Assembly: GCF_003318165.1 (NCBI RefSeq) | Contig: NZ_QOCB01000112.1 | Coordinates: forward strand, 1-54,226 | DNA from: Psychromonas sp. B3M02 | Lineage (GTDB): Bacteria; Pseudomonadota; Gammaproteobacteria; Enterobacterales; Psychromonadaceae | Direction: 5' to 3' | Length of the DNA stretch: 54,226 nucleotides | Shown: positions 1 to 9,457 of the stretch, one piece after another | Numbering within the stretch: position 1 is the first letter of the stretch | Layout of the letters: each line of letters begins with the position of its first letter | The notes under the pieces: model-generated | What the model saw: only the letters and a program-made list of their open reading frames with translations | What the model was told of the DNA's origin: nothing | The model's database searches: none | Made by a program: the position numbers and the translations under genes

Positions 1-16
1 TAATACAATTGGTATA
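1..16. repeat. Possible end of a MITE-like repeat at window edge
   Basis: The first bases include AATTGGTATA, which resembles the right end (ATTGGTATTA) of the repeat found complete at 31036-31260 and 39088-39299. Only about ten bases can be compared, so this could be chance. Confidence 0.25.
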
Positions 17-111
17 AGACAATCATAATAAAATTTGATTCAATAAACTAACTGATTTTAATGTATCTAAGCCATTGAATATAAGTACATAGTATAGGGA
101 GGTCAATAGTA

Positions 112-148
112 AATAAACAGTTATCAAGATAGTTGATAACTGTTTATT
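112..148 (-). terminator. Inverted repeat after cbiX, probable end of the B12 operon
   Basis: A perfect 16-bp stem (AATAAACAGTTATCAA and its complement) surrounds a 5-base loop, about 50 bp past the cbiX stop. The downstream side ends in TTTATTTACT on the minus strand, so the U-tract is weak. It is the only strong hairpin after the last gene and may act as a terminator or a 3-prime stabilising structure. Confidence 0.55.
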
Positions 149-194
149 AAGACTACTTACTGTTGCAGTAGCTCAGGGCTTAAAAACGCAGAGG

Positions 195-1373
195 TTATTT
201 ACGATGTGCTAAGGCTTCACCTTGTACACCATTTTCAATTCGCTCTTTTTCTTCGTCCAATATTTCTTGCGGGAACTGCCCCATAAAACAACAACAAACA
301 CCTTCACCGATCATGGTTCTTGGGCCTAATGGGTGCGCAATATGTTTATAAACCCCGTGGCTATGTGGCTCGCTGTGACTATGATCATGTGATTGACCAT
401 GTTCATGAGAATGGTCATGTGAATGACTATGGCCATATTCATGCGAATGATCGTGTGAATGGCTATGGTCATGAGAGTGATCATGGCTGTGTGCTTCAGG
501 ATCTTGGTATTCTGCATGGTGATGATGTACATCCACTTCACCCGCGGCTAAACGACGTTTAAATGTTGCCATTAAGTCTTCGCCCTGAACCGGTTTATCA
601 TCCATAATATTACGAACACGTACTTCAAAGGCATCAATCACTTTGTCGTGGTCACGTAAGTAAGGTGTATTGATGAATTCAACTTCAGGATTCTCTTTTG
701 CTACTTTATCAATGTAACCTGAGATACGTTTGATTAAACGGCCTGTAAACAAGAAGTATGGCGCAACTACAATACGCTTATAACCTAGCTTTAATAGCTT
801 CTCAAGACCAACACCTACAGAAGGGTAAGTCACACCAGAGTAAACGGTATCAGCCCAGCCAAAGCCCATATTTTCACTCACGATACGAGTTAATTTTGCC
901 GCTTCAGCATTGGCTTCAGTATCTGAAGTACCGCGTCCAACAACCACCAGCATCGTATCGTAAAGTTCTTTAGGTGGATTGTTTACATCTAAACCTAATG
1001 ATTCGTAAATACGTGCTTGAAAAGCATTAATCATCGGCTGCTGCAAACCTAATTCTTGACCATACGTTACTTGTAGACCTTCGTTTTTTTCTTCGAAGGT
1101 GGTTAATACTGAAGGAATGTCATTTTTCGCATGGGTTGCTGCGAATAACATACCTGGTACAGCATATATGTGGTTAACACCTTGAGCGATTAAACTGTTT
1201 AACCCCATGTGAATATTAGGTGCAGAATATTCTAAAAATCCGTACTCAACAGGCATATCTGGAAAACGTTTTTTTAAGCCTTCAGCCACTAATGAGAATT
1301 CCACTTCAGCATCTTTATCACGGCTACCGTGACCACACACCATAATGCCTTTTTTAACTAGTTGTTCATTCAT
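195..1373 (-). CDS. cbiX: Sirohydrochlorin cobaltochelatase CbiX, long form with His-rich tail
   Basis: Predicted to insert Co2+ into sirohydrochlorin at the start of the anaerobic corrin pathway. The N-terminal half carries the CbiX motif GHGSRDKD with His15, and a second conserved histidine in FAATHAKNDIP (His81), the expected metal-binding and catalytic pair. A second CbiX-like half follows (VVGRGTSDTEANAE, APYFLFTGRL). Residues about 288-350 are an almost pure His/Ser/Asp/Glu/Gly stretch, then a CCC motif at about 360-362. In long CbiX proteins a Cys motif after the His-rich region has been linked to an Fe-S centre. The open frame extends 38 codons upstream, but ATG 1373 has an AAGAGA Shine-Dalgarno and matches the family start, so I use it (392 aa). 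It is the last gene of the operon, 95 bp after bluB. Confidence 0.93.
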   Translation of the reverse strand: MNEQLVKKGIMVCGHGSRDKDAEVEFSLVAEGLKKRFPDMPVEYGFLEYSAPNIHMGLNSLIAQGVNHIYAVPGMLFAATHAKNDIPSVLTTFEEKNEGLQVTYGQELGLQQPMINAFQARIYESLGLDVNNPPKELYDTMLVVVGRGTSDTEANAEAAKLTRIVSENMGFGWADTVYSGVTYPSVGVGLEKLLKLGYKRIVVAPYFLFTGRLIKRISGYIDKVAKENPEVEFINTPYLRDHDKVIDAFEVRVRNIMDDKPVQGEDLMATFKRRLAAGEVDVHHHHAEYQDPEAHSHDHSHDHSHSHDHSHEYGHSHSHDHSHEHGQSHDHSHSEPHSHGVYKHIAHPLGPRTMIGEGVCCCFMGQFPQEILDEEKERIENGVQGEALAHRK

Positions 1374-1468
1374 TTTAAATCTCTTTTTCTTATCAATTTT
1401 TTGCGGGGGCTGATTTGGCTGCCATGGTACCAATAGCAATAAAAACAGCAACGTTAACCTACTATTTA

Positions 1469-2122
1469 TTACACTTTTTCTGGCCAACTATTCTCAAACA
1501 AAAATGTTTCTATTGGCGCGGCCTCGCCCCACTTTTGTTCGATTAACATTGGCTTTTCATAAAACTTTTCAACATGCCCAATACATAAAATCGCAATAGG
1601 TCGGCTGTCCGCTGGCATATTCAATAAATTAGCCAATTGAACTGGCTCAAATAATGACACCCAGCCTAATCCAATCCCTTCTGCCCTTGCCGCTAACCAC
1701 ATGTTTTGAATCGCACAGGATACTGATGCTAAGTCCATATCTGGCATGGTTCGACGGCCAAACACATGCTTCTCACGACCATCGGGTAATGCAACAACAA
1801 TTAACTCTGCACATTCAGCAATGCCTTCCACTTTTAATTTTAAGAACTCGCTTTTACGCTCATCCAATAAATCTGCAGTTGCTGTTCGCTCGGAAGCAAC
1901 TAGTTGTTGAATATCACTTCTTAACTGTTGATTAGTCACTCGAATAAACCGCCATGGTTGCATCAAACCAACACTTGGCGCTTGATTCGCAACGGTTAAT
2001 AATTTTAACAATAACCCTTCTTCTAAAGGTTGTGGGCTAAAGTGACGCATATCTCGACGCTCTTTAATCACCTTATAAATCGCCTGCTTTTCAGTTTCTA
2101 GATAGCTATGCTGGCTCTTCAT
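1469..2122 (-). CDS. bluB: 5,6-dimethylbenzimidazole synthase BluB
   Basis: BluB cleaves reduced flavin with O2 to make 5,6-dimethylbenzimidazole, the lower ligand of cobalamin. The protein (217 aa) is a nitroreductase-fold enzyme: RRDMRHF near residue 22 for flavin phosphate binding, APSVGLMQPW, and the BluB hallmark FGRRTMPDMD near residue 121, followed by IQNMWLAARAEGIGLGWVS. These separate it from ordinary nitroreductases. Its ATG overlaps the cobN stop in an ATGA junction, implying translational coupling. Because the reaction needs oxygen, the organism probably makes true cobalamin at least under aerobic conditions, although the corrin-ring genes around it are of the oxygen-independent type. 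Confidence 0.95.
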   Translation of the reverse strand: MKSQHSYLETEKQAIYKVIKERRDMRHFSPQPLEEGLLLKLLTVANQAPSVGLMQPWRFIRVTNQQLRSDIQQLVASERTATADLLDERKSEFLKLKVEGIAECAELIVVALPDGREKHVFGRRTMPDMDLASVSCAIQNMWLAARAEGIGLGWVSLFEPVQLANLLNMPADSRPIAILCIGHVEKFYEKPMLIEQKWGEAAPIETFLFENSWPEKV

Positions 2123-5100
2123 GATCGACTCTCTTGCATCTCATCACACTGTAACAACAAGTCCTGTAATTTTTCTTGATATTCATCAGTTGCTTGCCAT
2201 AAACCACGTTGTGCTGCTTCCATTAAACGCTCTGCCATCTCTTCCATTATTTGCGGGTTATTATCTTTTAAAAATTGTTGGTTAGTTGGATCCATCAATA
2301 GGGTATCGGTCACTTGCTGATATTGATAATCGGCTATCAAATCCGTGGTTGCATCATAAGCAAACAGATAATCCACTGTCGCCCCCATTTCAAAAGCGCC
2401 CTTATAACCATGTTCACGCATTGCTTCGATCCATTTCGGATTCAATACGCGTGAACGTAACACTCGGTTTAGTTCTTCTTTGAGCGTTCTGATCACTGGT
2501 TTACTTGGATTGCTATGGTCACTATGATAAATGGTGGGCGCTTTGCCTGAATAGACTTGTGCCGCATTGCTCATACCGCCTTGGAATTGGTAATAATCGT
2601 CTGAATCCAACAGGTCATGTTCACGGTTATCTTGGTTCTGTACCACGACATCGATATTGCTTAATCTATCTAAAAACGCTTCCTTAGCCTGCACGCCGTC
2701 TTTGTCACTATTTCCGTAGGCATAACCGCCCCAGTTTAAATAGGCCTCCGCTAAATCACTTTTCTCTTCCCAACAACGTTCATCAATCAAACCTTGTAAA
2801 CCTGCGCCATAGGCACCGGGTTTTGATCCAAACACGCGATAACTTGCTTGACGTTTCGCTTGCGTAACATTCATACCATCGGCAATTAATTGCGCTTCAC
2901 GTTGTTGAATATTATGCTGAATTAAATTGTTATTACCCGGCTCTTTAAGTTCACTAATGGCCACCACTGCCGCATCAAATAACGCCATTACATTGGCAAA
3001 AGCATCACGGAAAAAACCAGATACACGCAACGTTACATCAACGCGAGGTCGATTCAGTAGTTGGAAGGGAATAATTTCAAAATCAACTACGCGGTGACTG
3101 CCTTCTGCCCAAATAGGTTTTACGCCCATTAAAGCAAAGGCCTGCGCGATATCATCACCGCCAGTTCGCATGGTTGCTGTTCCCCATACTGATAACCCCA
3201 GTTGTTTCGGGTAATCACCATGTTCTTGTAAATGTCGATGTATTAACGCTTGTGATGATTGTTGACCTAACACCCACGCGGCTTTAGATGGAATGGCACG
3301 GTTATCAACGGAATAGAAATTACGCCCAGTAGGCAAGGTATCTAATCGTCCACGGGTTGGCGCGCCACTGGGACCAGCTTCGATAAACTTACCATCAAGC
3401 CCTTCGATAATGGCGTTTAATTCGTTATCCACGCTTTGCTTTAATGCTTGATGAATCGTCTCTTTGGCGTAAACCAATAAAGCATGCGTTGCGGGGAACT
3501 CAATCAATTCAGCAAGGTCGTTATTAGCTAATAAGTAATGCTCTACCCACTGTAAAGCCAACAGCTCTAAACGCTCTCGGGTATCTGCGGTACTGCGCCA
3601 TAATGAATCACAGACAGTCGCCAATAAATTAGGTTTAAGCCCAGTCCAATTTTCACGGCCTGCGCTTAATGGATCAAACAATTCTCCATCAAGCAACAAT
3701 GAAAAATCACTGACTAAACAGTGTAAAATGCCTTGATTAATATCCCCTTCCCCACGTGGTAAACGTAATAAGGCTATTAAGGTATTTGCGATTTTATGGT
3801 TCTCTGGTAACTCCCCTAAAATATGCAAGCCATGGCGAATTTGTGACTCTTTAATATCACATAAGTAAGTATCTAATTCTTCTAACACTTGGTTATCATC
3901 ACCACGTGCTGCTTCATTTAATTCATCTAAGATATTAGTGCTTTGTACTTTCTCTAAAATCTGCTCTCGTAACCAAACTTCACGGCGTGTATCTAAACCT
4001 TGTGCTTGATAGTACTCATCCACCAGCCCTTCTAGTTCAGCCATATCCCCGTAAGTTTCTGCACGCGCCATGGGCGGCATTAAATGGTCAACAATAACCG
4101 CTTGTGTGCGACGCTTTGCCTGCGCCCCTTCTCCTGGATCATTAACGATGAATGGATAAAAGTGAGGCATAGGACCTAATACTGCATCTGGCCAACACTC
4201 GTTAGACAACGCTAAGCCTTTGCCAGGTAGCCATTCTAAATTACCGTGCTTTCCCACATGAATAACGGCATTCACTTGGTAAGTAAAGCGTAACCAAAAA
4301 TAGAAGGCTAAGTAGTTATGTGGTGGCACTAAATCAGGGTCATGGTAATTAGCTAACAAGTCGATATTAAAGCCACGAGCAGGTTGAATACCTATAAAGG
4401 TTTCGCCTAAACGGATCCCTGCGATCATTAAGCGTCCATTACGGCATTTTAAATCGTCTTCAGGTTGCCCCCAACGTGCCGTAATCGCTTGTTGGCTGAC
4501 TAAAGGTAATGCCGCAAAGTATTGTGTATAATCTTTTAAAGATAAGCTTTGCCAACAGGCTAAATGATGTAAAGTGTTTGGGTTATTGGTGACAGACTGT
4601 AATAATTGCTCAATCAATTGATTACCGTTTTCTGGCACATTCCCCACTGGATAACCTGCAGCTTTCAATTTATTCAGTATATTGACGGTTGAATTGGGCG
4701 TGTCTAAACCAACACCATTGCCTATTCGCCCATCTTTTGTGGGATAGTTTGCTAAGATCAACGCAATGCGTTTATCTTGATTAGCCCTTTGAGATAACTG
4801 AATATATTTTTTAGCCAGCTCAATCACAAATAGTGCGCGCTCTTGATGTAATTGATATTGTACTAAAGAGATCTGTGTTTTTTCATCGTAAAACGCTTCA
4901 CTTTTGAAGCTAATGGCACGCGTTAAGACTTTGCCATCCATTTCCGGTAACACCACTTGCATAGCGATATCACGGCTGCGTAAACCTTGCTTATAATCTT
5001 GCCAATCTTCTAAGGTACTACTGGAGAGTACTAGCTGTAGAATCGGAATATCTACGTCAAATAAACGTGTAAAACTATTAGGTTGTGAGCTTAACCCAGG

Positions 5101-5910
5101 TGTACTGACGGTGTTTGATGCAAAACCTGTGGTGTTTAAAATGAGGCGACAATGATGTTCGACGAGTAAAGCATTTACCACGGTCATTGCTTCAGGATCT
5201 TTTAATGAGCTGATCACTATCGGTAGTGGATTCAAGCCATTATCAGACATTAATTGAATAAGTTGATCAAACATCTGACAGTTAGCGGATTGTAAATGGC
5301 TACGATAAAAAAGTAGCGCAACCACTTGCTGTCCAGCTTGCCATTGTATTTTATCTTGATTATAAAACTGCGCGACTGGCAGGAACTCAGCTTCTTTCGA
5401 CTGCACTGAAAGCTCAAAAAATTGCTGGTTTAAAAAGGTAAATAACTGCGCACTATTATCAATACCGCCTGCTCGACAGTAACGCCAAACTTGATGCTGA
5501 ACTTGCGCTGACACAGTAGATAACTCAATCAACTCTGGGTCGATATTGTCATCACCGGGTACTAAAATAAGATGACGATTAGGCGCTTGTTTTGACCAAC
5601 GAATCAGCCCATCCACACCATATTGCCAATACGCTTTGCCACCTAACAACGACACGACCACAACCTGCGCTTGCTCTAGTACTTTATCTTCATAAAGGTC
5701 GAAGGCCGCTGGCTTTAATAAGTTAGTCCAATTCACTAAACGCGTTTCTACTAAAGCGTGAGCTTCAGTAGCTGTTTGATGTCCTGCAGAAAGCGCCGTT
5801 AATTGACTATCGGCTGCGCTGAACATCACTAACGGTGCCGGAGATTGTGCTAAATCCACAATCCCCTCTTGCTCAACAAACCCGCCCGGTTGTGCTGCTA
5901 ATAGGTGCAT
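2119..5910 (-). CDS. cobN: Cobaltochelatase large subunit CobN
   Basis: Large ChlH/BchH-family subunit (1263 aa, normal for CobN) of the ATP-dependent chelatase that inserts cobalt into hydrogenobyrinic acid a,c-diamide in the aerobic route. The family motif HVGKHGNLEWLPGKG is near residue 550, with GGMSNAAQVYSGKAPT and the RVLNPKWIEAMREHGYKGA segment near the C-terminus. No cobS or cobT is present; the fused ChlI-ChlD-type protein at 15674 in the same operon is the likely motor partner, as proposed for other CobN/ChlID gene sets. It lies 6 bp after cobW and overlaps bluB by 4 bp. The Shine-Dalgarno is weak (GAGG, 11 bases upstream), suggesting coupling to cobW. Its coexistence with cbiX, cbiG and cbiD is notable. 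Confidence 0.96.
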   Translation of the reverse strand: MHLLAAQPGGFVEQEGIVDLAQSPAPLVMFSAADSQLTALSAGHQTATEAHALVETRLVNWTNLLKPAAFDLYEDKVLEQAQVVVVSLLGGKAYWQYGVDGLIRWSKQAPNRHLILVPGDDNIDPELIELSTVSAQVQHQVWRYCRAGGIDNSAQLFTFLNQQFFELSVQSKEAEFLPVAQFYNQDKIQWQAGQQVVALLFYRSHLQSANCQMFDQLIQLMSDNGLNPLPIVISSLKDPEAMTVVNALLVEHHCRLILNTTGFASNTVSTPGLSSQPNSFTRLFDVDIPILQLVLSSSTLEDWQDYKQGLRSRDIAMQVVLPEMDGKVLTRAISFKSEAFYDEKTQISLVQYQLHQERALFVIELAKKYIQLSQRANQDKRIALILANYPTKDGRIGNGVGLDTPNSTVNILNKLKAAGYPVGNVPENGNQLIEQLLQSVTNNPNTLHHLACWQSLSLKDYTQYFAALPLVSQQAITARWGQPEDDLKCRNGRLMIAGIRLGETFIGIQPARGFNIDLLANYHDPDLVPPHNYLAFYFWLRFTYQVNAVIHVGKHGNLEWLPGKGLALSNECWPDAVLGPMPHFYPFIVNDPGEGAQAKRRTQAVIVDHLMPPMARAETYGDMAELEGLVDEYYQAQGLDTRREVWLREQILEKVQSTNILDELNEAARGDDNQVLEELDTYLCDIKESQIRHGLHILGELPENHKIANTLIALLRLPRGEGDINQGILHCLVSDFSLLLDGELFDPLSAGRENWTGLKPNLLATVCDSLWRSTADTRERLELLALQWVEHYLLANNDLAELIEFPATHALLVYAKETIHQALKQSVDNELNAIIEGLDGKFIEAGPSGAPTRGRLDTLPTGRNFYSVDNRAIPSKAAWVLGQQSSQALIHRHLQEHGDYPKQLGLSVWGTATMRTGGDDIAQAFALMGVKPIWAEGSHRVVDFEIIPFQLLNRPRVDVTLRVSGFFRDAFANVMALFDAAVVAISELKEPGNNNLIQHNIQQREAQLIADGMNVTQAKRQASYRVFGSKPGAYGAGLQGLIDERCWEEKSDLAEAYLNWGGYAYGNSDKDGVQAKEAFLDRLSNIDVVVQNQDNREHDLLDSDDYYQFQGGMSNAAQVYSGKAPTIYHSDHSNPSKPVIRTLKEELNRVLRSRVLNPKWIEAMREHGYKGAFEMGATVDYLFAYDATTDLIADYQYQQVTDTLLMDPTNQQFLKDNNPQIMEEMAERLMEAAQRGLWQATDEYQEKLQDLLLQCDEMQESRS

Positions 5911-5916
5911 TAACGA

Positions 5917-7008
5917 TTAAACCTCAGCGCTTTTTAGAATAGCAGTCACGGTTGCTTGATCTAAGCCTTTACCGATTAAGACTAATTCTGTTTTTGGCGT
6001 TTCAGTCGCTTCCCATAAACGGTCAAAATGCACATCTAAACGTTTACCAACTGCTTGTAATACTTGACGCATTGGTTTGTTTTCAACGGCTGCAAAACCT
6101 TTAATACGAAATAGATTAAATTCATTTAACAGCTTTTCTACGTTAGCTTTAAGCTTGTCAGCATCCACTGTACCTAAGCTGATCACCATTGAATCAAAGT
6201 GATCGTGTGCGTGGTCGTGATGGGCACCGTGAGCATGATGATGATCGTGGTGGTTATGCACTTTATCAATGTTTTTCTCAGAACCTGCATTGATACCAAT
6301 TAAGACTTCTAGTGGCACATCACCGTTATTGATATAAGCGGTTTTTACAGAGCTTGGTAGACGTTTTTGTACTACGCCTTTAACACGCGCTTGCTCTTCT
6401 ATATTTAATAGATCGCTTTTACTTACTACCACTAAATCAGCAGAGTTAAGCTGATCATCTAATAGCTCTTGTAAGCTTGGATCATGATCTAAACTTTCGT
6501 CCATAGCACGTTGTTTTAATACTTTATCTTCATCGGCAGCAAAACGACCTGCAGCAATAGCTGGTCCGTCAACCACAGTAATAACGGCATCAACGGTGCA
6601 ATGCTCTTTAATACCCGGCCAGTTAAAGGCTTGTACTAATGGTTTTGGTAACGCTAAGCCTGATGTTTCAATCAGGATATGGTCAATTTGGTCACGACGC
6701 TCAACCAGTTTTTCCATCACAGGTAAAAACTCTTCCTCAACGGTACAACAGATACAACCATTAGCGAGCTCGTAAATACCATCTTCGCCACCGACTAATT
6801 CTGCCGCTTCATCTTCACATTCCAGTGGGCAGCTGCGTAGTAGTTCTGAGTCGATATCTAACTCACCAAACTCATTCATGATCACGGCAATACGTTTGCC
6901 TTTAGCTTTTTTAAGTAAGTTAGCCAGTAAAGTTGTTTTACCGCTGCCTAAGAAACCGGTCACGACTGTGGTTGGAATTTTGTTTAATGAAACGTTACTT
7001 GCTGACAT
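5917..7008 (-). CDS. cobW: CobW-family metal-chaperone GTPase
   Basis: G3E-family P-loop GTPase (363 aa), a predicted cobalt chaperone or delivery protein for corrin synthesis. Visible features are Walker A GFLGSGKTT (residues 18-26), MNEFGELDID (switch I), the metal-binding CICC at 85-88, ETSGLALP and the base-recognition SKSD. A His-rich loop (about 250-270, HNHHDHHHAHGAHHDHAHDH) precedes the C-terminal CobW_C domain. The CxCC site and His loop suit Co2+ binding. Its start overlaps the cbiF end by 14 bp and cobN follows after 6 bp, so it is co-expressed with a chelatase that could be its client (inference). Confidence 0.93.
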   Translation of the reverse strand: MSASNVSLNKIPTTVVTGFLGSGKTTLLANLLKKAKGKRIAVIMNEFGELDIDSELLRSCPLECEDEAAELVGGEDGIYELANGCICCTVEEEFLPVMEKLVERRDQIDHILIETSGLALPKPLVQAFNWPGIKEHCTVDAVITVVDGPAIAAGRFAADEDKVLKQRAMDESLDHDPSLQELLDDQLNSADLVVVSKSDLLNIEEQARVKGVVQKRLPSSVKTAYINNGDVPLEVLIGINAGSEKNIDKVHNHHDHHHAHGAHHDHAHDHFDSMVISLGTVDADKLKANVEKLLNEFNLFRIKGFAAVENKPMRQVLQAVGKRLDVHFDRLWEATETPKTELVLIGKGLDQATVTAILKSAEV

Positions 7009-7798
7009 TGTTTACCTCTAACTCTTCAATGGAAAGTGTGTTCTTACGACGACGAAATATATTCGGTTGCTCTTTTTTATACAGGTATGAATCTTGGAAG
7101 TTGGTGGTATCCAATACATGACCTACTAAAATAAGCGCTGTTAATTTAAAGCCTTTTGCTTCTACTTTGTCTGCGATATCCGCTAAAGTGCCTGTCACTT
7201 TATCTTGGTCAGGCCATGAGCTTCGGTAACAAACAGCAACAGGGCAATCCTCACCATAATGTGGGATCAATTCCGCCACTATTTTACGAATTTTGGTAAT
7301 ACCTAAATGGATAGCTAGTGTTGCTCCACTTTGAGCAAGCTGTGGTAAACGCTCACGTTCTGGAAAAGGTGTTTTACCTTCATAACGCGTCATGATCACC
7401 GTTTGCGATACACCAGAAAGTGTGAGCTCTTTGCCTAAATAGGCAGCAGAAGCAGCCGTTGCACTAACACCGGGTACCACTTCATAGTCGATACCGTGTT
7501 TTTCTAAACGACGAATTTGCTCTGCGATAGCGCCATATAATGCAGGATCACCACACTGTAAACGGGCAACATCTTTGCCCTCTTTTGCAGCTTCTACAAA
7601 GTAAGCTTCCATCTCATCTAGGTTGATCTTAGCGGTATCAACAATCAACTCTGCGCTGTCTTCAACATCTTGTAATGTTTGACGCGGAATTAATGAACCT
7701 GCATACAAAACAATAGGGCACTGCTTTAATAAACGTGCGCCTTTAATGGTCATCAACTCAGGATCACCCGGCCCTGCACCGATAAAATAAACTTTCAT
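6995..7798 (-). CDS. cbiF: Precorrin-4/cobalt-precorrin-4 C11-methyltransferase
   Basis: SAM-dependent methyltransferase (267 aa) that methylates C-11 of (cobalt-)precorrin-4. The start GAGPGDPELMTIKG is the family P-loop-like SAM motif. LYAGSLIP, LQCGDPALYGAI, VVPGVSATAASAA and TLSGVSQTVIMTR are hallmark CbiF/CobM segments. The start has AGGA six bases upstream. The gap to cbiH is 73 bp, one of the larger spaces in the operon. With CbiG and CbiD alongside, the substrate is probably the cobalt-containing intermediate. Confidence 0.96.
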   Translation of the reverse strand: MKVYFIGAGPGDPELMTIKGARLLKQCPIVLYAGSLIPRQTLQDVEDSAELIVDTAKINLDEMEAYFVEAAKEGKDVARLQCGDPALYGAIAEQIRRLEKHGIDYEVVPGVSATAASAAYLGKELTLSGVSQTVIMTRYEGKTPFPERERLPQLAQSGATLAIHLGITKIRKIVAELIPHYGEDCPVAVCYRSSWPDQDKVTGTLADIADKVEAKGFKLTALILVGHVLDTTNFQDSYLYKKEQPNIFRRRKNTLSIEELEVNNVSK

Positions 7799-7871
7799 GT
7801 TGAATCCTTCTTAATTAATACTTTTAGCTTTAAATATCACTTTTAACGCAGAAAACGCTTGAAGTGCGACG

Positions 7872-8657
7872 CTATAATTTCTTTTTATAACCACGTGGCG
7901 TATAAACCCATGACTTATCACCATTAATGATATGGCGAGACTCACTATTACCCACACTGACTAAAGTAAACATATCAACATCTTTCGCATCCAATTCATC
8001 TAAACGGATAATACGAATCGTTTCATCTTCACGGGTTAATTGACGGCCTAGTAACACAGGTGTAGATGCTGGACGATATTTTAATAACACGTCACGTGCG
8101 TGGTTAAGCTGCCAATCACGCTTTTTCGATACCGGGTTATAGAAAGAGATAACAAAATCCCCTTCACCAGCACTATGGATACGCTTATCGATGGTTTCCC
8201 ATGGTGTTAAAAGATCCGACAAACTCACAGTACAGAAATCATGCCCTAACATGGCACCAATGCGACTTGCACCAGCTTGCATCGCAGATATACCCGGTAC
8301 AACGTCAATCTCAACATCTAACCATTCAGGGTGATCTTCTAAGCCTTGAAGTTGTCTATCTAACAATTCAAAGACTAAAGTCGCCATGGCATAGATGCCA
8401 ATATCACCACTTGATATAAGTGATGTGGTTTTGCCGCTTGCCGCTAGATCTAATGCTAGACGCGCACGACCAATCTCTTCCCCTAACGGTAAATCATGGT
8501 GTACCTTGTTATTACAAGGCTCTCCTAATAAGTCTAAATACAGTCCATAAGCGACTAAATCAGTACTTTGCTCAACCGCTTTTAATGCTTTTGGTGCGAC
8601 TAAATCTGCATTTCCCGGTCCCATACCGACAACAAAAAGTTGTTTTTTTAAACTCAT
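7872..8657 (-). CDS. cbiH: Precorrin-3B/cobalt-precorrin-3 C17-methyltransferase
   Basis: SAM-dependent methyltransferase (261 aa) for C-17 methylation and ring contraction. It begins LFVVGMGPGNADLVAPKA; YGLYLDLL, SSGDIGIYAMA, VVPGISAMQAGASRIGA and the C-terminal FTLVSVGNSESR segment are typical of CbiH/CobJ. Length is that of a stand-alone enzyme, with no fused domain. No cobG or cobZ monooxygenase is nearby, so ring contraction is presumably of the oxygen-independent CbiH kind. Confidence 0.95.
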   Translation of the reverse strand: MSLKKQLFVVGMGPGNADLVAPKALKAVEQSTDLVAYGLYLDLLGEPCNNKVHHDLPLGEEIGRARLALDLAASGKTTSLISSGDIGIYAMATLVFELLDRQLQGLEDHPEWLDVEIDVVPGISAMQAGASRIGAMLGHDFCTVSLSDLLTPWETIDKRIHSAGEGDFVISFYNPVSKKRDWQLNHARDVLLKYRPASTPVLLGRQLTREDETIRIIRLDELDAKDVDMFTLVSVGNSESRHIINGDKSWVYTPRGYKKKL

Positions 8658-8680
8658 TTTATTTCCTAGTTTTTAATGTT

Positions 8681-9457
8681 CTACAGGCTATAACTTCTGG
8701 CGATTGCACAGGTAGCTTGTTTGTTTTTATGTTTATTCAGTAGTAACTCACTACCGTTATTAGTTAACTGTTGGGCTTGATACAGTGCCGCAGACTCTGC
8801 TACGCCATATACTCCAACGGTTTTTAAAATATAATCAGACTTAGTGGAAAGGCGCCCTTCCATCGTGCTTAAGGTCTTTGCATCAAAGGTTAAGTAAGGT
8901 TTTTGTAATGTTTCAGCTAAGCCAATTAACCCCACTTCATCGCTCTTAATGTCGATACTGGTAATGGCACTAATATCATCAATGGTCAGTCCCACTTTCA
9001 CTAAGCATTCGGCTAACAAACCTTGTAAAACCTGCTCAGGACAGTGGCGCTCACAGCCCATCCCTACTACATATTTAGGCTTTAAATAACTATTCGCTGT
9101 AGTTAACACCAGTTGGTTTTCAAGTAATTCGCTAACTTGTCTCGCTAATTCATTCGCTCCACCTTCGTGACCGGATAGTAGCGGGATCACAAATTGCCCT
9201 TGCTCATCTAAAACCAGCACCGCAGGGTCGTTATATTTATCCTTTATCACTGGCGCTAAAGTTCGCATCACAATACCCGTTGCGCAGATAAAAATAAGTA
9301 TATCACCTTGTGTAAAGTAGCTTTGTATATGCTCTTTAAAGGGCGTTGGTTTATAGCAAACGTCACTATTTATAGGTGTTGAAGCACTATCTAAAAGGTG
9401 TTGTAAACGCCTTGCTAGCTGTAACCCCACTTCTGTTAAACAGATAATACGGATCAC
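8681..9457 (-). CDS. cbiG: Cobalt-precorrin-5A hydrolase CbiG, short form
   Basis: CbiG opens the delta-lactone of cobalt-precorrin-5A and releases acetaldehyde, a step specific to the anaerobic route. The N-terminal domain shows FICATGIVMRTLAPVI and the signature LSGHEGGANELA; the C-terminal domain starts near residue 128 with VVGMGCERHCP and includes ITSIDIKSDEVGLIGLA. At 258 aa it is about 90 residues shorter than the classic enzyme: the middle domain between the two conserved parts is essentially absent. The start is GTG, overlapping the cobI stop in a GTGA junction. Confidence 0.93.
   Translation of the reverse strand: MIRIICLTEVGLQLARRLQHLLDSASTPINSDVCYKPTPFKEHIQSYFTQGDILIFICATGIVMRTLAPVIKDKYNDPAVLVLDEQGQFVIPLLSGHEGGANELARQVSELLENQLVLTTANSYLKPKYVVGMGCERHCPEQVLQGLLAECLVKVGLTIDDISAITSIDIKSDEVGLIGLAETLQKPYLTFDAKTLSTMEGRLSTKSDYILKTVGVYGVAESAALYQAQQLTNNGSELLLNKHKNKQATCAIARSYSL

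Noticed and set aside
320-562. Open frames on the plus strand and in another minus frame across the cbiX His-rich region
   Set aside because: They are shadows created by the repetitive codons of the His-rich tail; the real frame is the CbiX one.
1374-1487. Possible 38-residue N-terminal extension of CbiX
   Set aside because: It overlaps the bluB end, has no family match, and the ATG at 1373 has a good ribosome site and the family start.
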